DNA from: Neoarius graeffei | Taxonomy: Eukaryota; Chordata; Actinopteri; Siluriformes; Ariidae | Assembly (NCBI RefSeq): GCF_027579695.1 | Contig: NC_083582.1 | Span: 476,378-540,377, forward strand | DNA length: 64,000 nt | Reading direction: 5' to 3' | Shown: positions 1 to 11,099 of the stretch, piece after piece | Layout of the letters: each line of letters opens with the position of its first letter | How positions within the stretch are numbered: position 1 is the stretch's first letter | Position numbers and translations under genes: made by a program | Notes under the pieces: model-generated | What the model saw: the letters and a program-made list of their open reading frames with translations, nothing else | The model's database searches: none | What the model was told of the DNA's origin: nothing

Positions 1-1833
<1,833 letters not shown>

Positions 1834-2094
1834 ATTTGTTTTTTATTCATGCTTTTGCTGAAAATGTCCTGTACTTTGATCCCAATTGTTCATATTAAAG
1901 GACTACATATTTTAAAACAATCTTAGTGATTTTTAAACAAGACTATTAATGTTTTCTTTTGATCTTATGTAGTTATTAAGTAGTCATTAATTACCACCAT
2001 ATAAATAATGATTCAACTGTAACACTATTATCAGTGTAGTACTGTAGCATGAGACTAATTCTTCATAGAATTATTACGGAGCAGGAGTTTAATG
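1834..2094 (+). promoter_or_regulatory. Probable 3' UTR of the zinc-finger gene with poly(A) signal
   Basis: This is AT-rich non-coding sequence directly after the stop codon. An ATTAAA hexamer at 1894-1899 is a plausible polyadenylation signal, and another overlaps the stop at 1829-1834. LINE-derived sequence begins by about 2095, so the transcribed 3' UTR probably ends before that. Confidence 0.5.
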
Positions 2095-2176
2095 TACTAT
2101 GTTTAATGGAAATGTGGGTTAAACCAAATGAATATGTCACATTTAAATGAGGCTATATGCTTCATCCTCAGCTATA

Positions 2177-3598
2177 GACCCTTTTCAGTCACGTGACCTT
2201 CGTAAACGCGACCACCATTTTGGACATGTAGCGGACTTCGGCTCGAATTGGTTTGAATGCGAGGAAGGCGACAAACGGAGAACATACAAGAAAAAGGAGC
2301 GAGATGCAGAAAACACCTTCGCTATCCAGCGACGTAGGGCATTTACAGGGCGAGCAGAGGGAGAAATAACAACAGTAACGACACATTAGCAACGCCGTAC
2401 AGAAATAACGGTTTATGGCACAGACCCTTTCGGTTCTCGCTCATCTAGCTGCTACAATGACTGCTTAGACTGCAACAATAATACCGAACACACATTTAAG
2501 TATCCGTCGTAAAGACGTGAAACTCGTCGAGTGACGAGTGTGTTCATTGATAAGCTAACACAATCTAAAAGTAGACATACCATCACACTGCCCTGGCGCT
2601 GTGTACAGTTTACCTTCTATGGTTTGTGCACTCGCTATTTGCCATTACTTTCTCCAACCCAGTGTTACAGATTACAGGGAACGGCCTGGATTTAAGAGAC
2701 AAATACATGCTCCTATTGTTTTGAACACTTATTTGTAGACAGTGCTTAATTTGTAAAGTGGGAGGTCCCGGAGCGCAGAGGATGAGCGGCTCCGGTGCGG
2801 AAAAAAAGGGGGCGGGGCGCTGCGCTGCGCTTCTAGGCATGTTTTGTAATAACACTGCAAATTAAGTTCATCTGCAGATATTTTGTGGATGTCGTTTCAT
2901 GAGAGAAATCACCAACAAGGCAGATATCAAAATCAGACATTAACACTAAATAAACTTGCATTTTTTTATTTAATTATTTGGGTTGTTTTTTTTTTGTTAC
3001 ATAGTCAAAAGAGGTGTCGGATCACCGGATCCAGTGTAAATAGCTGCCGGAGCCAACGCCCGAGGTTCCGGAGCGCGCTCCGGCTTGCTCCCCCTCAAAT
3101 GAAGCGCTGTTTGTAGGACACTGCCTCTGATCTGTCCTACAGTCTACCAACAGCAAAGGAACACAACGCTAGCTAATGTCGTTAGCTAATAGCTACTACA
3201 GAAGAACAAAGCGGTTACAATGGGTTATTTTAGCCTATTTGGTTACACACTCGCCGCCACAGAATGTTAACAGCAATGTAATGCCTTTTCTGGCTAATTT
3301 TATTCGTCTTACCTCCAAAAAAGTGGTCACTACACAAGCGCTGGTATGCCGAGGGCTGCCAATCTGTTAATGGCCGCTATCCATCTTCTCCGTCGGGATC
3401 TGATAAAATGATAACCCTTGCCTTGTTTGTTGATGGTTACTACATCCAGGTGCACAACAATATAGTGGCATGATGGAAGTCTTGCTGAAAATAAACACTT
3501 TTTTTGTTGCCGTTCCTCAATGTTGGCTGTGGTAAACTACTGGTAGTACATGTCCAAAATGGCGGCCGCGTTTGTCGTGACGTCACGTGAAAAGGGTC
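2177..3598. mobile_element. Non-autonomous DNA transposon with ~54-bp terminal inverted repeats
   Basis: The left end (GACCCTTTTCAGTCACGTGAC) and the inverse of the right end (GACCCTTTTCACGTGAC) match. The resemblance continues inward for about 54 bases to a shared CATTTTGGACATGTA block, with one 4-base gap. It splits the LINE endonuclease. No transposase frame is evident in 1.4 kb, so it is probably a deletion derivative mobilised by a relative. I could not define a clean target-site duplication (flanks are CTATA and CATATG) and do not assign the superfamily. Confidence 0.7.
2740..3109. mobile_element. hAT-type MITE nested in the TIR element
   Basis: The ends are CAGTGCTTAATTTG and, inverted, CAGCGCTTCATTTG. 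Each is flanked by the 8-bp duplication tttgtaga (2732-2739) / tttgtagg (3110-3117), 7 of 8 identical. An 8-bp duplication and CAG...CTG ends are typical of hAT transposons. At 370 bp with no reading frame it is non-autonomous. Confidence 0.7.
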
Positions 3599-4030
3599 CA
3601 TATGTATCAGCTTCGTCTAACTGGTAGTGGACAAGGCATCATAGTTATTTGTTATGATAACCTAGACATCATACAAAAACCTGAACAAAATTTCAATATG
3701 ATTGAAGTTCTTTATATTAACATACATGGCAAAAAAATAAGTCTACCCAGTCAATTCAGCTAATTATTATTTACAGATCTGTGGTCTGTGTTCTGAATTT
3801 CTTTCTGAATTTGCGGATTTCATCTCAAACTGCTTGTTTCTTTGGACAAAAAATTAACTATTGTCGACTTTAATATTCACTTCAATAACCCTGAAGACCC
3901 TCTGAAAACAGTGTTCGTGTCCATTTTAGATTCATTAGGGTTTAATCAGAACATCATAGAACTGACCCATAATGGTGGTCACACTCTTGATCTAATACTT
4001 GTATTAAATATAGAAAATATAGTCTGACTT
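3599..4030 (+). pseudogene. LINE endonuclease domain remnant
   Basis: This is part of the L2-type LINE. Near 3842-4027 the frame contains DFNIHF followed by NGGHTLDLIL, which correspond to the (G)DFN and T-x-x-HTLDL motifs of APE-type LINE endonucleases, the enzyme that nicks target DNA for target-primed reverse transcription. Upstream, 3599-3842 reads as earlier endonuclease sequence with stops and frame changes. It is not functional. From 4031 to 4870 the linker toward the reverse transcriptase continues in broken frames. Confidence 0.7.
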
Positions 4031-4829
4031 CCACATCATCTGAAGTAGCGTCAGACTCTCATCTGATTCAAAATATGTCTGAGCAATAATATTCTGTATG
4101 CAGCTTGCCACAACATCGCATCAAAATTACATTTACACCAACTACTGCATGAAGATTTATCAGAAGTTTCCCCTAGTTATCAACTTGTTTGGATCACCAT
4201 CAAACTCCACAGAACTTTTATCAGCTTTGAGTCAATATTCTGCGATACTTTAGATGATGTCGCTCCGCTTAAAAGAAAATAATTCAAGAGAAAAAAAATC
4301 GCACCCTGGTATAATGATCACACATGCAGCTTAAAACAAAGTTAGAAAATGGTGTCAAACAAAGTTGATAGTATTCCAATTAGCATGGAGGGAGAGCCTC
4401 TTGAACTATATAGACAAGCTCTTAATGCAGTAGATCAGTGTTTTTCTCTCTAATAGAATATAACAAAAATAATCCTAGATCCTTATACTTTGGCAATATG
4501 AACTAGGAATAAGACCACCACAGACACATGCACACCTTCAATATGTAGTAGCAATGATCATGATTCCCCCCCCCCCAGAATAAAATTGAAAATATCAGGC
4601 AAAAATATCAATTTAAAGCCAGCCAATTTGATAAGTATCCGTGGAGAGAACACTATAACCACATCAGAGCAATGATTCATCTTTTACTCCCCTTTGAGAG
4701 TCTGAAATAATTTCACTTATTTCCTCATCAAAATCTTCAACTTGTGTACTAGATCTCTTACCTACATGATTCTTCAAACAGAACACTAGAAGCAATCAAA
4801 ACTCTCCTTAAAAAATTATTCTTTTAGCA

Positions 4830-5472
4830 GTGGCAATGTACCCAAATCCTTTAAACTAGCAGTTATCAAACCCTTGATTAAAAAAAAAACTGACCTCGAC
4901 CCCTGTCAGCTGTCCAATTATAGGCCAATACTAAACATCTGCTTTATCTCTGAGATCCTAGAAAAAGCTGTCGCACAGCAGTTATGCTCATATTTACATA
5001 GGAATAACATCCATGAAATGTATCAGTCAGGATTTAGACAGCATCATAGCACAGAGACAGCTCTGGTTAAAGTAGTAAACAGCCTACTGTTGGCATCTGA
5101 TCAGGGCTGTGTCTTGCTGCTTGTATTGCTTGACCTTAGTGCAGCCTTTGACACCATTGATCGTTCCATTCTCCTGGATAGACTAGAAAATGTGGGAGTT
5201 AAGGGAACAGCCCTCTCCTGGCTCAGCTCTTATTTATTTGATCACTGTCAGTTTGTTGATGTAAATGGCAATTTTCCTTTGCATACTAAGGTAAAGTTTG
5301 GTGTTCCACATGGTTCCGTCTTAGGCCCATTGCTTTTTTCTTTCTATATGTTACCTTTGGGTAATATTATTTGTAAGCATGGTATTAGTTTCCACTGTTA
5401 TACTGATGACACACAGTTGTATGTTTCTGCAAAGCCAGATGAGAGACACCAGTTTAATAAAACTGAGGAATG
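4830..5472 (+). pseudogene. LINE reverse transcriptase domain remnant
   Basis: The frame contains the RT landmarks [18 protein letters not shown], the metal-binding [24 protein letters not shown] and YTDDTQLYV (consensus YADDTQLYV). The open part is about 200 codons. It stops where the inverted LINE fragment is inserted at about 5473, and the same protein resumes after about 6001 (LLNSDKTEV...LGP). It once copied LINE RNA at the target site but is now truncated and without partners. Confidence 0.8.
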
Positions 5473-6000
5473 TGTCAAGTTTATTTTTATAGCACTTTTA
5501 ACAATAGACATTGTCGCAAAGCAGCTTTACAGAATTTTAATGACTTCAAACATGAGCTAATTGTATCCCTAATCTATCCCCAATGAGCACGCCTGTGGTG
5601 ACAGTGGCAAGGAAAAACTCCCTCAGATGACATGAGGAAGAAATCTTGAGAGGAACCAGACTCAAAAGGGAACCCATCTTCATTTGGGTGATAACAGACA
5701 ATGTGATTATAACATTTTAACAGATTTAACATGAAGTCAGTTTCGTTGATGTTATAAACACTTCACTGATGAAAACTTGAGTGCAAACCTGTTCATGACA
5801 ACTGCAGTCCTAAAGTTAGCAAGTCAACTGTAGTCCTCAGCCATAAAAGCATTACTGTAAGTGTCCAGAACATCTTCCAAGTGTGACTTTCAACTGTCCT
5901 TATGGGGCTGTCCTCCACAGGAGCGATGTGATGAGACTCCACCCAGACATAGGGCATCAGGATGGATCAGGCAGGTCTGAGCAGCAGAAGAGATCAGCAT
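5473..6000 (-). mobile_element. 5'-truncated LINE 3'-end copy inserted backwards in the LINE RT
   Basis: The stretch begins with the reverse complement of a LINE tail and carries the block 'ggcaaggaaaaactccctcagatgacatg', which recurs in opposite orientation near 17920-17950 in the tail of the host LINE. It has no frame of its own. RT coding sequence resumes at about 6001. It is therefore a 5'-truncated copy of the same or a close LINE family, landed antisense in its relative. Confidence 0.6.
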
Positions 6001-6221
6001 CTCGGTCTCAGGGCATCTTACTTAACTCTGACAAGACAGAAGTACCTGTATTAGGACCACATGCAGCTAGAAGTAGGATTACATAATAACTGTGGATGGC
6101 CTTTCAGTTTCTTCATGAGGAGCAGTAAAAGACCTCGGGGTGATCATTAACTCCAATCTTTGGTTTGAAACTCATATTGATAACATTAGCCGGGGTAGCT
6201 TTCTTTCATCTCAGAAATATA
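6001..6221 (+). pseudogene. LINE ORF2 segment after the RT core
   Basis: The protein resumes as LLNSDKTEV...LGPHAARS, then, with one frame break, DLGVIINSNLWFETHIDNI. These are post-YADD segments of L2/CR1-group ORF2. A SINE interrupts at 6222. It continues at 6594-6704 (RNIMSLHDAEKLVHAFVNSKLDYCNT) until element A. Confidence 0.7.
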
Positions 6222-6593
6222 GGGTGGCACAATGGTGTAGTGGTTAGCACTCTCACCTCACAGCAAGAAGGTTTTGGGTTCAAGCCCAGTGGCTGACGGG
6301 GGGCCATTCTATGTGGAGTTTGCATGTTCTCCCCATGTCTGTGTGGGTTTCTTCCGGGTGCTCCAGTTTCCCCCACAGTTCAAAGACATGCAGTTAGGTT
6401 CACATGGGGTGGCCTTGGGCTAAAGTGCCCTTGAGCAAGGTACCAAACCCCTAGCTGCTCCCCAGGTGCTGTAGTATGGCTGCCCACTGATCTGTGTGTG
6501 TGTGTTCACTGCTTCAGATGGATTAAATGTAGAGGATGAATTTTCACTGTGCTTGATTGTGCATGTGAGAAATAATAGCTTCTTCTTCTTAAA
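6222..6593 (+). repeat. tRNA-headed SINE, tail type 1
   Basis: The head has tRNA-like RNA polymerase III promoter boxes: A box tggtgtagtggttagc near 6233-6246 and B box gggttcaagccc at 6276-6287. The body is followed by a tail ending in (CTT)n at about 6580-6593. The flanks share aaatat, a likely short target duplication. It interrupts the LINE between two ORF2 segments. The same head occurs at 16353-16745, 19340-19716 and 53931-54269. Confidence 0.75.
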
Positions 6594-6704
6594 TATTGCT
6601 AAGTTAAGAAATATAATGTCACTACATGATGCAGAAAAACTAGTTCATGCTTTTGTTAACTCTAAGTTGGATTATTGTAATACCTGACTGTCTGGATATT
6701 CCAA

Positions 6705-7007
6705 TGTAGAACCAGAGCAAGTGGGTGGAGCACAGAAGCACGGCAGGCCAGAACTAAGTTTTCAGAAACTTTTTATTTTCTGTTTTATAGGTGGCTTTTC
6801 AGCTCATTCACTCTTGCACACACATGCGTTTGGGTCGGGAGAGAGCACGCTTTCTCTACTCTCTCTCTCCTTTTATAGGGCGTGGTCACTGGGGAAGACA
6901 CACAAACACAGGTTAACTCACATCAGGTGCAGTGATTCTGCCACTTACCTTCCCTGACTCCGCCCTCCATTCACAGACCGCTGCTTGACCACGCCCCTGT
7001 TGCCACA
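6705..7007 (-). repeat. Element A 3' LTR
   Basis: On the minus strand it begins TGTGGCA and ends TTCTACA. It is about 93% identical to the other A LTR by eye. It contains a TATA-like stretch (tttatagggcg on the plus strand, near 6874-6884). Confidence 0.85.
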
Positions 7008-7076
7008 TATCCCCACCGCCCGACTCAGGCCGGGGAGCCGTCCGGCCTGCAGCTGACCCCCCCCTTTGACGGGAGA

Positions 7077-8430
7077 GGAAATCCCAGTAGGTAGTAGCGG
7101 AGGGCGAGGACCGCCCACTTGGCGAGGCACTCCTTTTCTATGGTGCTGTACCGGCCCTCATGCACCGACAGCTTCCGGCTGATGTACAACACTGGATGAT
7201 CCTCCACCTCCTGGGACAGAACAGCCCCCAGCCCTCTGTCTGACGCATCCGTCTGCAAAACAAAGGGGAGAGAAAAGTCAGGGGAGTGTAACAGTGGCCC
7301 CCCACACAGTGCAGCCTTTACCTCAGAGAAAGCCCGCTGGCATTGCTCCGTCCACTGGACCGGATCTGGTGCCCCCTTTTTAGTGAGATCAGTCAGCAGG
7401 CTGGTGACGTCCGAATAATTAGGTATAAACCTACGATAGTAACCAGTCAGCCCCAGGAACTGTCTCACCCCCTTTTTGGTCTTGGGCCTCGGGCAGGCCG
7501 CAATCGCTGCTGTCTTATTAATTTGGGGACACACCTGCCCATTGCCCAAGTGGAAGACCAGATACCGTACTTCCACCCGCCCAATCGCACACTTCTTCGG
7601 GTTGGCTGTGAGACCCACTCGCCTCAGCGACCTAAGGATGGCCCTTAGGTGTTCTAGGTGTCGCGGCCAGTCATTACTATAAATAATGATGTCGTCCAAG
7701 TATGCGGCCGCATAGGTGGCGTGGGGACGGAGGACCCTATCCATAAGCCGCTGGAATGTAGCAGGTGCCCCAAACAGCCCAAAAGGAAGTGTGATGAACT
7801 GGTGTAAGCCAAATGGTGTGGAGGCCATTTTCTCTCGGGATAACAGAGTCAAGGGGATCTGCCAATATCCCTTTGTCAAATCCAGTGTTGAATAAAAACG
7901 AGCCGTGCCTAGTTGATCAAGCAACTCGTCAATACAAGGCATTGGGTACGCATCGAATTTAGACACCACGTTGACTTTTCTATAGTCCACACAGAACTGG
8001 ACCGATGACTGGCTGCTCCAGTCACTGTGGGACTCCTTGACGATGCCCATTTCGAGCATGGCCTCGAGTTCTTCCCGAACCACCTTTTTTTGTGTTTGGG
8101 CAGTCTGTAAGGGTGGCTGTGCACTACCACCCCCGGGGGCGTCTCAATGTGGTGTTCTATGAGGTGGGTGCGGCCAGGCAGGGGCGAGAATATGTCAGAA
8201 AATTCCATCTGCAACTGGGCGACCTCCGTGAGTTGGGTCGGAGAGAGGTGGTCTCCACAGGGGACCGGAGTGGTGGGTGATGTCAATTGTACTTTTTGAA
8301 CCTCCGGCCCCAGCTCCGCCTTCTATAGAACCACCGACACCAACGCCACGGGGACCTCCTCGTTCCAAAGTTTTAACAGATTGAGGTGGTAAATCTGTAA
8401 CGCCCCACCCCTGTCCATTCACCGCACCTC
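7077..8430 (-). pseudogene. Element A reverse transcriptase and truncated RNase H
   Basis: Read on minus: an N-terminal lead-in, then RT with FCVDYRKVN, LDLTKGYWQIPL, LPFGLFGAPATFQ and catalytic YLDD, then RNase H beginning LQTDASDRGLGAVLSQ. Compared with B and C, a deletion of about 160 bp near 7077-7100 removes the RNase H C-terminus. The N-terminal part is frameshifted near 8080 (cf. the frames at 7025-8083 and 7909-8286). Roughly 20 nt are also missing in the region that reads PVVLVPKADGS in B and C. Confidence 0.8.
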
Positions 8431-8545
8431 ATAATCGACATCCCTAACTCGCCATGTGACCTCAAAGGGTCCTTGCCACGTGGTGATCAATTTGGAGCTT
8501 GACGTGGGCAACAACACGAGTACTTTATCTCCTGGTGTGAATTCC

Positions 8546-9156
8546 CTAAGGCATTGTAAGTCTGTTGTACAGACGGACTTGACGTTCTTGGGCCTGCCGC
8601 AAATTCTCCTGGGTTAGGTGCGTGAGGGTGTGGAGTTTGGTGCGCAGGTCCATAATGTATTGAATTTCATTTTTGCTTGTTGAAGGTCCCTCCTCCCAAT
8701 TTTCACACAGCACATCTAAAATGTCACGCGGCTTACACCCGTATAATAATTCGAACGGGGAGAACCCCGTGGAAGCTTGTGGGACCTCTCGCACTGTGAA
8801 TAACAGGGGCTCGAGCCATTTATCCCAGCTGCGTGCGTCCTCGCTTACAAATTTTCGAATAATGTTCTTGAGGGTGCAGTTGAACTGTTGGACTAAGCCA
8901 TCCGTTTGTGGGTGATAAATGCTGGTGCGGATAGGCTTAATTCCCAGTAACCCATACAATTCGCGCAGTGTGCGTGACATAAACGTAGTGCCTTGATCAG
9001 TCAGAATCTCTTTGGGGATTCCGACTCAGGAGAAGATGCGGCAGAGTGCTTCCGCAATACTGCCTGCTGAGATATTGCGAAGGGGCAATGCTTCCGGATA
9101 TCACGTTGCATAGTCCACCAGAACTAAAATAAAGCGATATCCTTGTGTTGATCGAT
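8546..9156 (-). pseudogene. Element A integrase, C-terminal part
   Basis: It contains LYGLLGIKPIRTS, YHPQTDGLVQQFNCTLK and the downstream WDKWLEPLLFTVREVP...GFSPFELLYG. The catalytic Glu of the DDE triad (LVERFN in B and C) is Gln here. The integrase frame runs into the border of element B at 9156 and its earlier part resumes at 14083-14480. Confidence 0.8.
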
Positions 9157-9465
9157 TGTGGCAGTTCAGAGCAGGTGGGTGGAGCACAGAGGACGGCAGG
9201 ACAGAGATCAGGTTCCAATTGAGTATTTATTTTTACACTTTGCAGTATAAAACTTTACTCAGACACACACATACACACACAACGAGTGTCGGTTCCAGGG
9301 AGAGCTCCTTCTGCTCTCGCTCTCCCTCCTCATATAGGGCGCAGTCACTGGGAAGACACACAAACACAGGTTAATTGCTCTCAGGTGAAGTGATTCTGCC
9401 ACTTACCTTCCCTGACTCCGCCCTCCTGTCACAGACCGGCGCTTGACCACGCCCCCGCTGCCACA
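9157..9465 (-). repeat. Element B 3' LTR
   Basis: It starts TGTGGCAG and ends CTGCCACA, giving a short terminal inverted repeat. It has the same length as the partner at 13774-14082. Confidence 0.9.
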
Positions 9466-9482
9466 TACCCCCACCGCCCGAC

Positions 9483-11099
9483 TCAGGCCGGGAGCCCGTC
9501 TGGCCTGCAGCCGACTCCCCCCCCCCCTTGACGGGAGAGGAAGTCCGCCACAACCATCTGCGCCCCCGGCCTGTGGACCACCTTGAAGTTGAAGGGTTGG
9601 AGTGCCAGATACCAACGGGTGATCCACGCGTTGGCATCCTTCATGCGGTGGAGCCACTGGAGGGGCACGTGGTCCAAACAGAGGGTGAAAGGGCGCCCCA
9701 GCAGGTAGTACCGGAGGGCGAGGACCGCCCACTTGATCGCCAGGCACTCCTTTTCAATCGTGCTGTAGTGCCCCTCACGCACTGACAGCTTCCGACTGAT
9801 GTAAAGGACCGGGTGGTCCTCCCCCTCCACCTGCTGGGACAAAACGGCCCCCAGCCCTCTGTCTGACGCATCCGTCTGTAACATAAAAGGGAGAGAGAAG
9901 TCAGGGGAGTGTAAAAGTGGCCCCCCACACAGTGCAGCCTTTACCTCAGAGAAAGCCCGCTGACACTGCTCCGTCCACTGGACCGGATCTGGCGCCCCCT
10001 TTTTAGTGAGGTCAGTCAGCGGGCTGGTGACGTCCGAATAATTAGGTATAAACCTATGATAGTAGCCAGCCAGCCCCAGGAACTGTCTCACCCCCTTTTT
10101 GGTCTTGGGCCTAGGGCAGGCCGCAATCACTGTTGTCTTATTAATTTGGGGACGCACCTGCCCGTTGCCCAAGTGGAAGCCCAGATACCGTACTTCCACC
10201 CACCCAATCGCACACTTCTTTGGGTTGGCAGTGAGTCCCGCCCACCTCAGCGACCTAAGGACGGCCCTCAGGTGTTGCAGGTGCCGCTGCCAGTCATTAC
10301 TATAAATGATAATATCATCTAAATACGCGGCTGCATAGGTAGCGTGGGGCCGGAGGACCCTGTCCATCAGCCGCTGAAATGTAGCGGGCGCCCCAAACAG
10401 CCCAAAAGGAAGTGTGACGAACTGGTGTAAGCCGAACAGTGTGGAAAAGGCCATTTTCTCCCGGGATAATGGAGTCAAGGGGATCTGCCAATATCCCTTC
10501 GTCAAATCCAGTGTCGAGTAAAAGCGAGCCGTGCCTAGTCGATCGAGCAGCTCATCAATATGAGGCATTGGGTACGCGTCAAATTTAGACACCGCGTTGA
10601 CTTTTCTATAGTCCACACAGAACCGGACCGAGCCGTCGGCCTTGGGAACCAAGACCACCGGGCTGCTCCGGTCACTGTGGGACTCCTCGACTATGCCCAT
10701 TTCGAGCATGGCCTGAAGTTCTTCCCGAACCACCTTTTTTTTGTGTTCGGGTAGCCTGTAAGGGCGGCTCCGCTCTACCACCCCTGGGGGCGTCTCTATG
10801 TGGTGTTCTATGAGGTTAGTGCGACTGGGCAGGGGTGAGAACACATCTGAAAACTTGGCCTGCAACTGGGCGACCTCCATGAGTTGGGTCGGGGAGAGGT
10901 GGTCTCCACAGGGGACCGGAGAGGTACGTGATGCCAATGTCCCTTTTTGAACCTCCGGCCCCAGCTCCGCCTTCTCCGGAACTACTGACACCAACGCCAC
11001 AGGGACCTCCTCATTCCAGAGTTTCAGCAGATTGAGATGGTAGATCTGTAGCGCCCCACCCCTGTCTGTTCGTCTCACCTCATAGTCGACGTCCCCGAC
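9483..11099 (-). CDS. Element B reverse transcriptase-RNase H (downstream of the in-frame stop)
   Basis: In the same frame as the upstream gag-PR-INT and separated only by the TGA at 11100-11102. The order is a lead-in that continues the integrase tail, then RT with FCVDYRKVN, LDLTKGYWQIPL, LPFGLFGAPATF and catalytic YLDD, the thumb/connection, then RNase H (QTDASDRGLGAVLSQ, LDHVPLQW, VADFLSRQ). RT would copy element RNA into cDNA in cytoplasmic particles and RNase H would degrade the template. All RT catalytic residues are present. The region beyond FLSRQ to about 9483 is a short C-terminus with no recognised domain. Without readthrough of the stop this part would not be made. Confidence 0.88.
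   Translation of the reverse strand, partial: VGDVDYEVRRTDRGGALQIYHLNLLKLWNEEVPVALVSVVPEKAELGPEVQKGTLASRTSPVPCGDHLSPTQLMEVAQLQAKFSDVFSPLPSRTNLIEHHIETPPGVVERSRPYRLPEHKKKVVREELQAMLEMGIVEESHSDRSSPVVLVPKADGSVRFCVDYRKVNAVSKFDAYPMPHIDELLDRLGTARFYSTLDLTKGYWQIPLTPLSREKMAFSTLFGLHQFVTLPFGLFGAPATFQRLMDRVLRPHATYAAAYLDDIIIYSNDWQRHLQHLRAVLRSLRWAGLTANPKKCAIGWVEVRYLGFHLGNGQVRPQINKTTVIAACPRPKTKKGVRQFLGLAGYYHRFIPNYSDVTSPLTDLTKKGAPDPVQWTEQCQRAFSEVKAALCGGPLLHSPDFSLPFMLQTDASDRGLGAVLSQQVEGEDHPVLYISRKLSVREGHYSTIEKECLAIKWAVLALRYYLLGRPFTLCLDHVPLQWLHRMKDANAWITRWYLALQPFNFKVVHRPGAQMVVADFLSRQGGGGVGCRPDGLPA

Noticed and set aside
6222..6300. A tRNA gene at the SINE heads
   Set aside because: A and B boxes are present but no full cloverleaf or anticodon arm is supported, and the sequence recurs with SINE bodies and target duplications.
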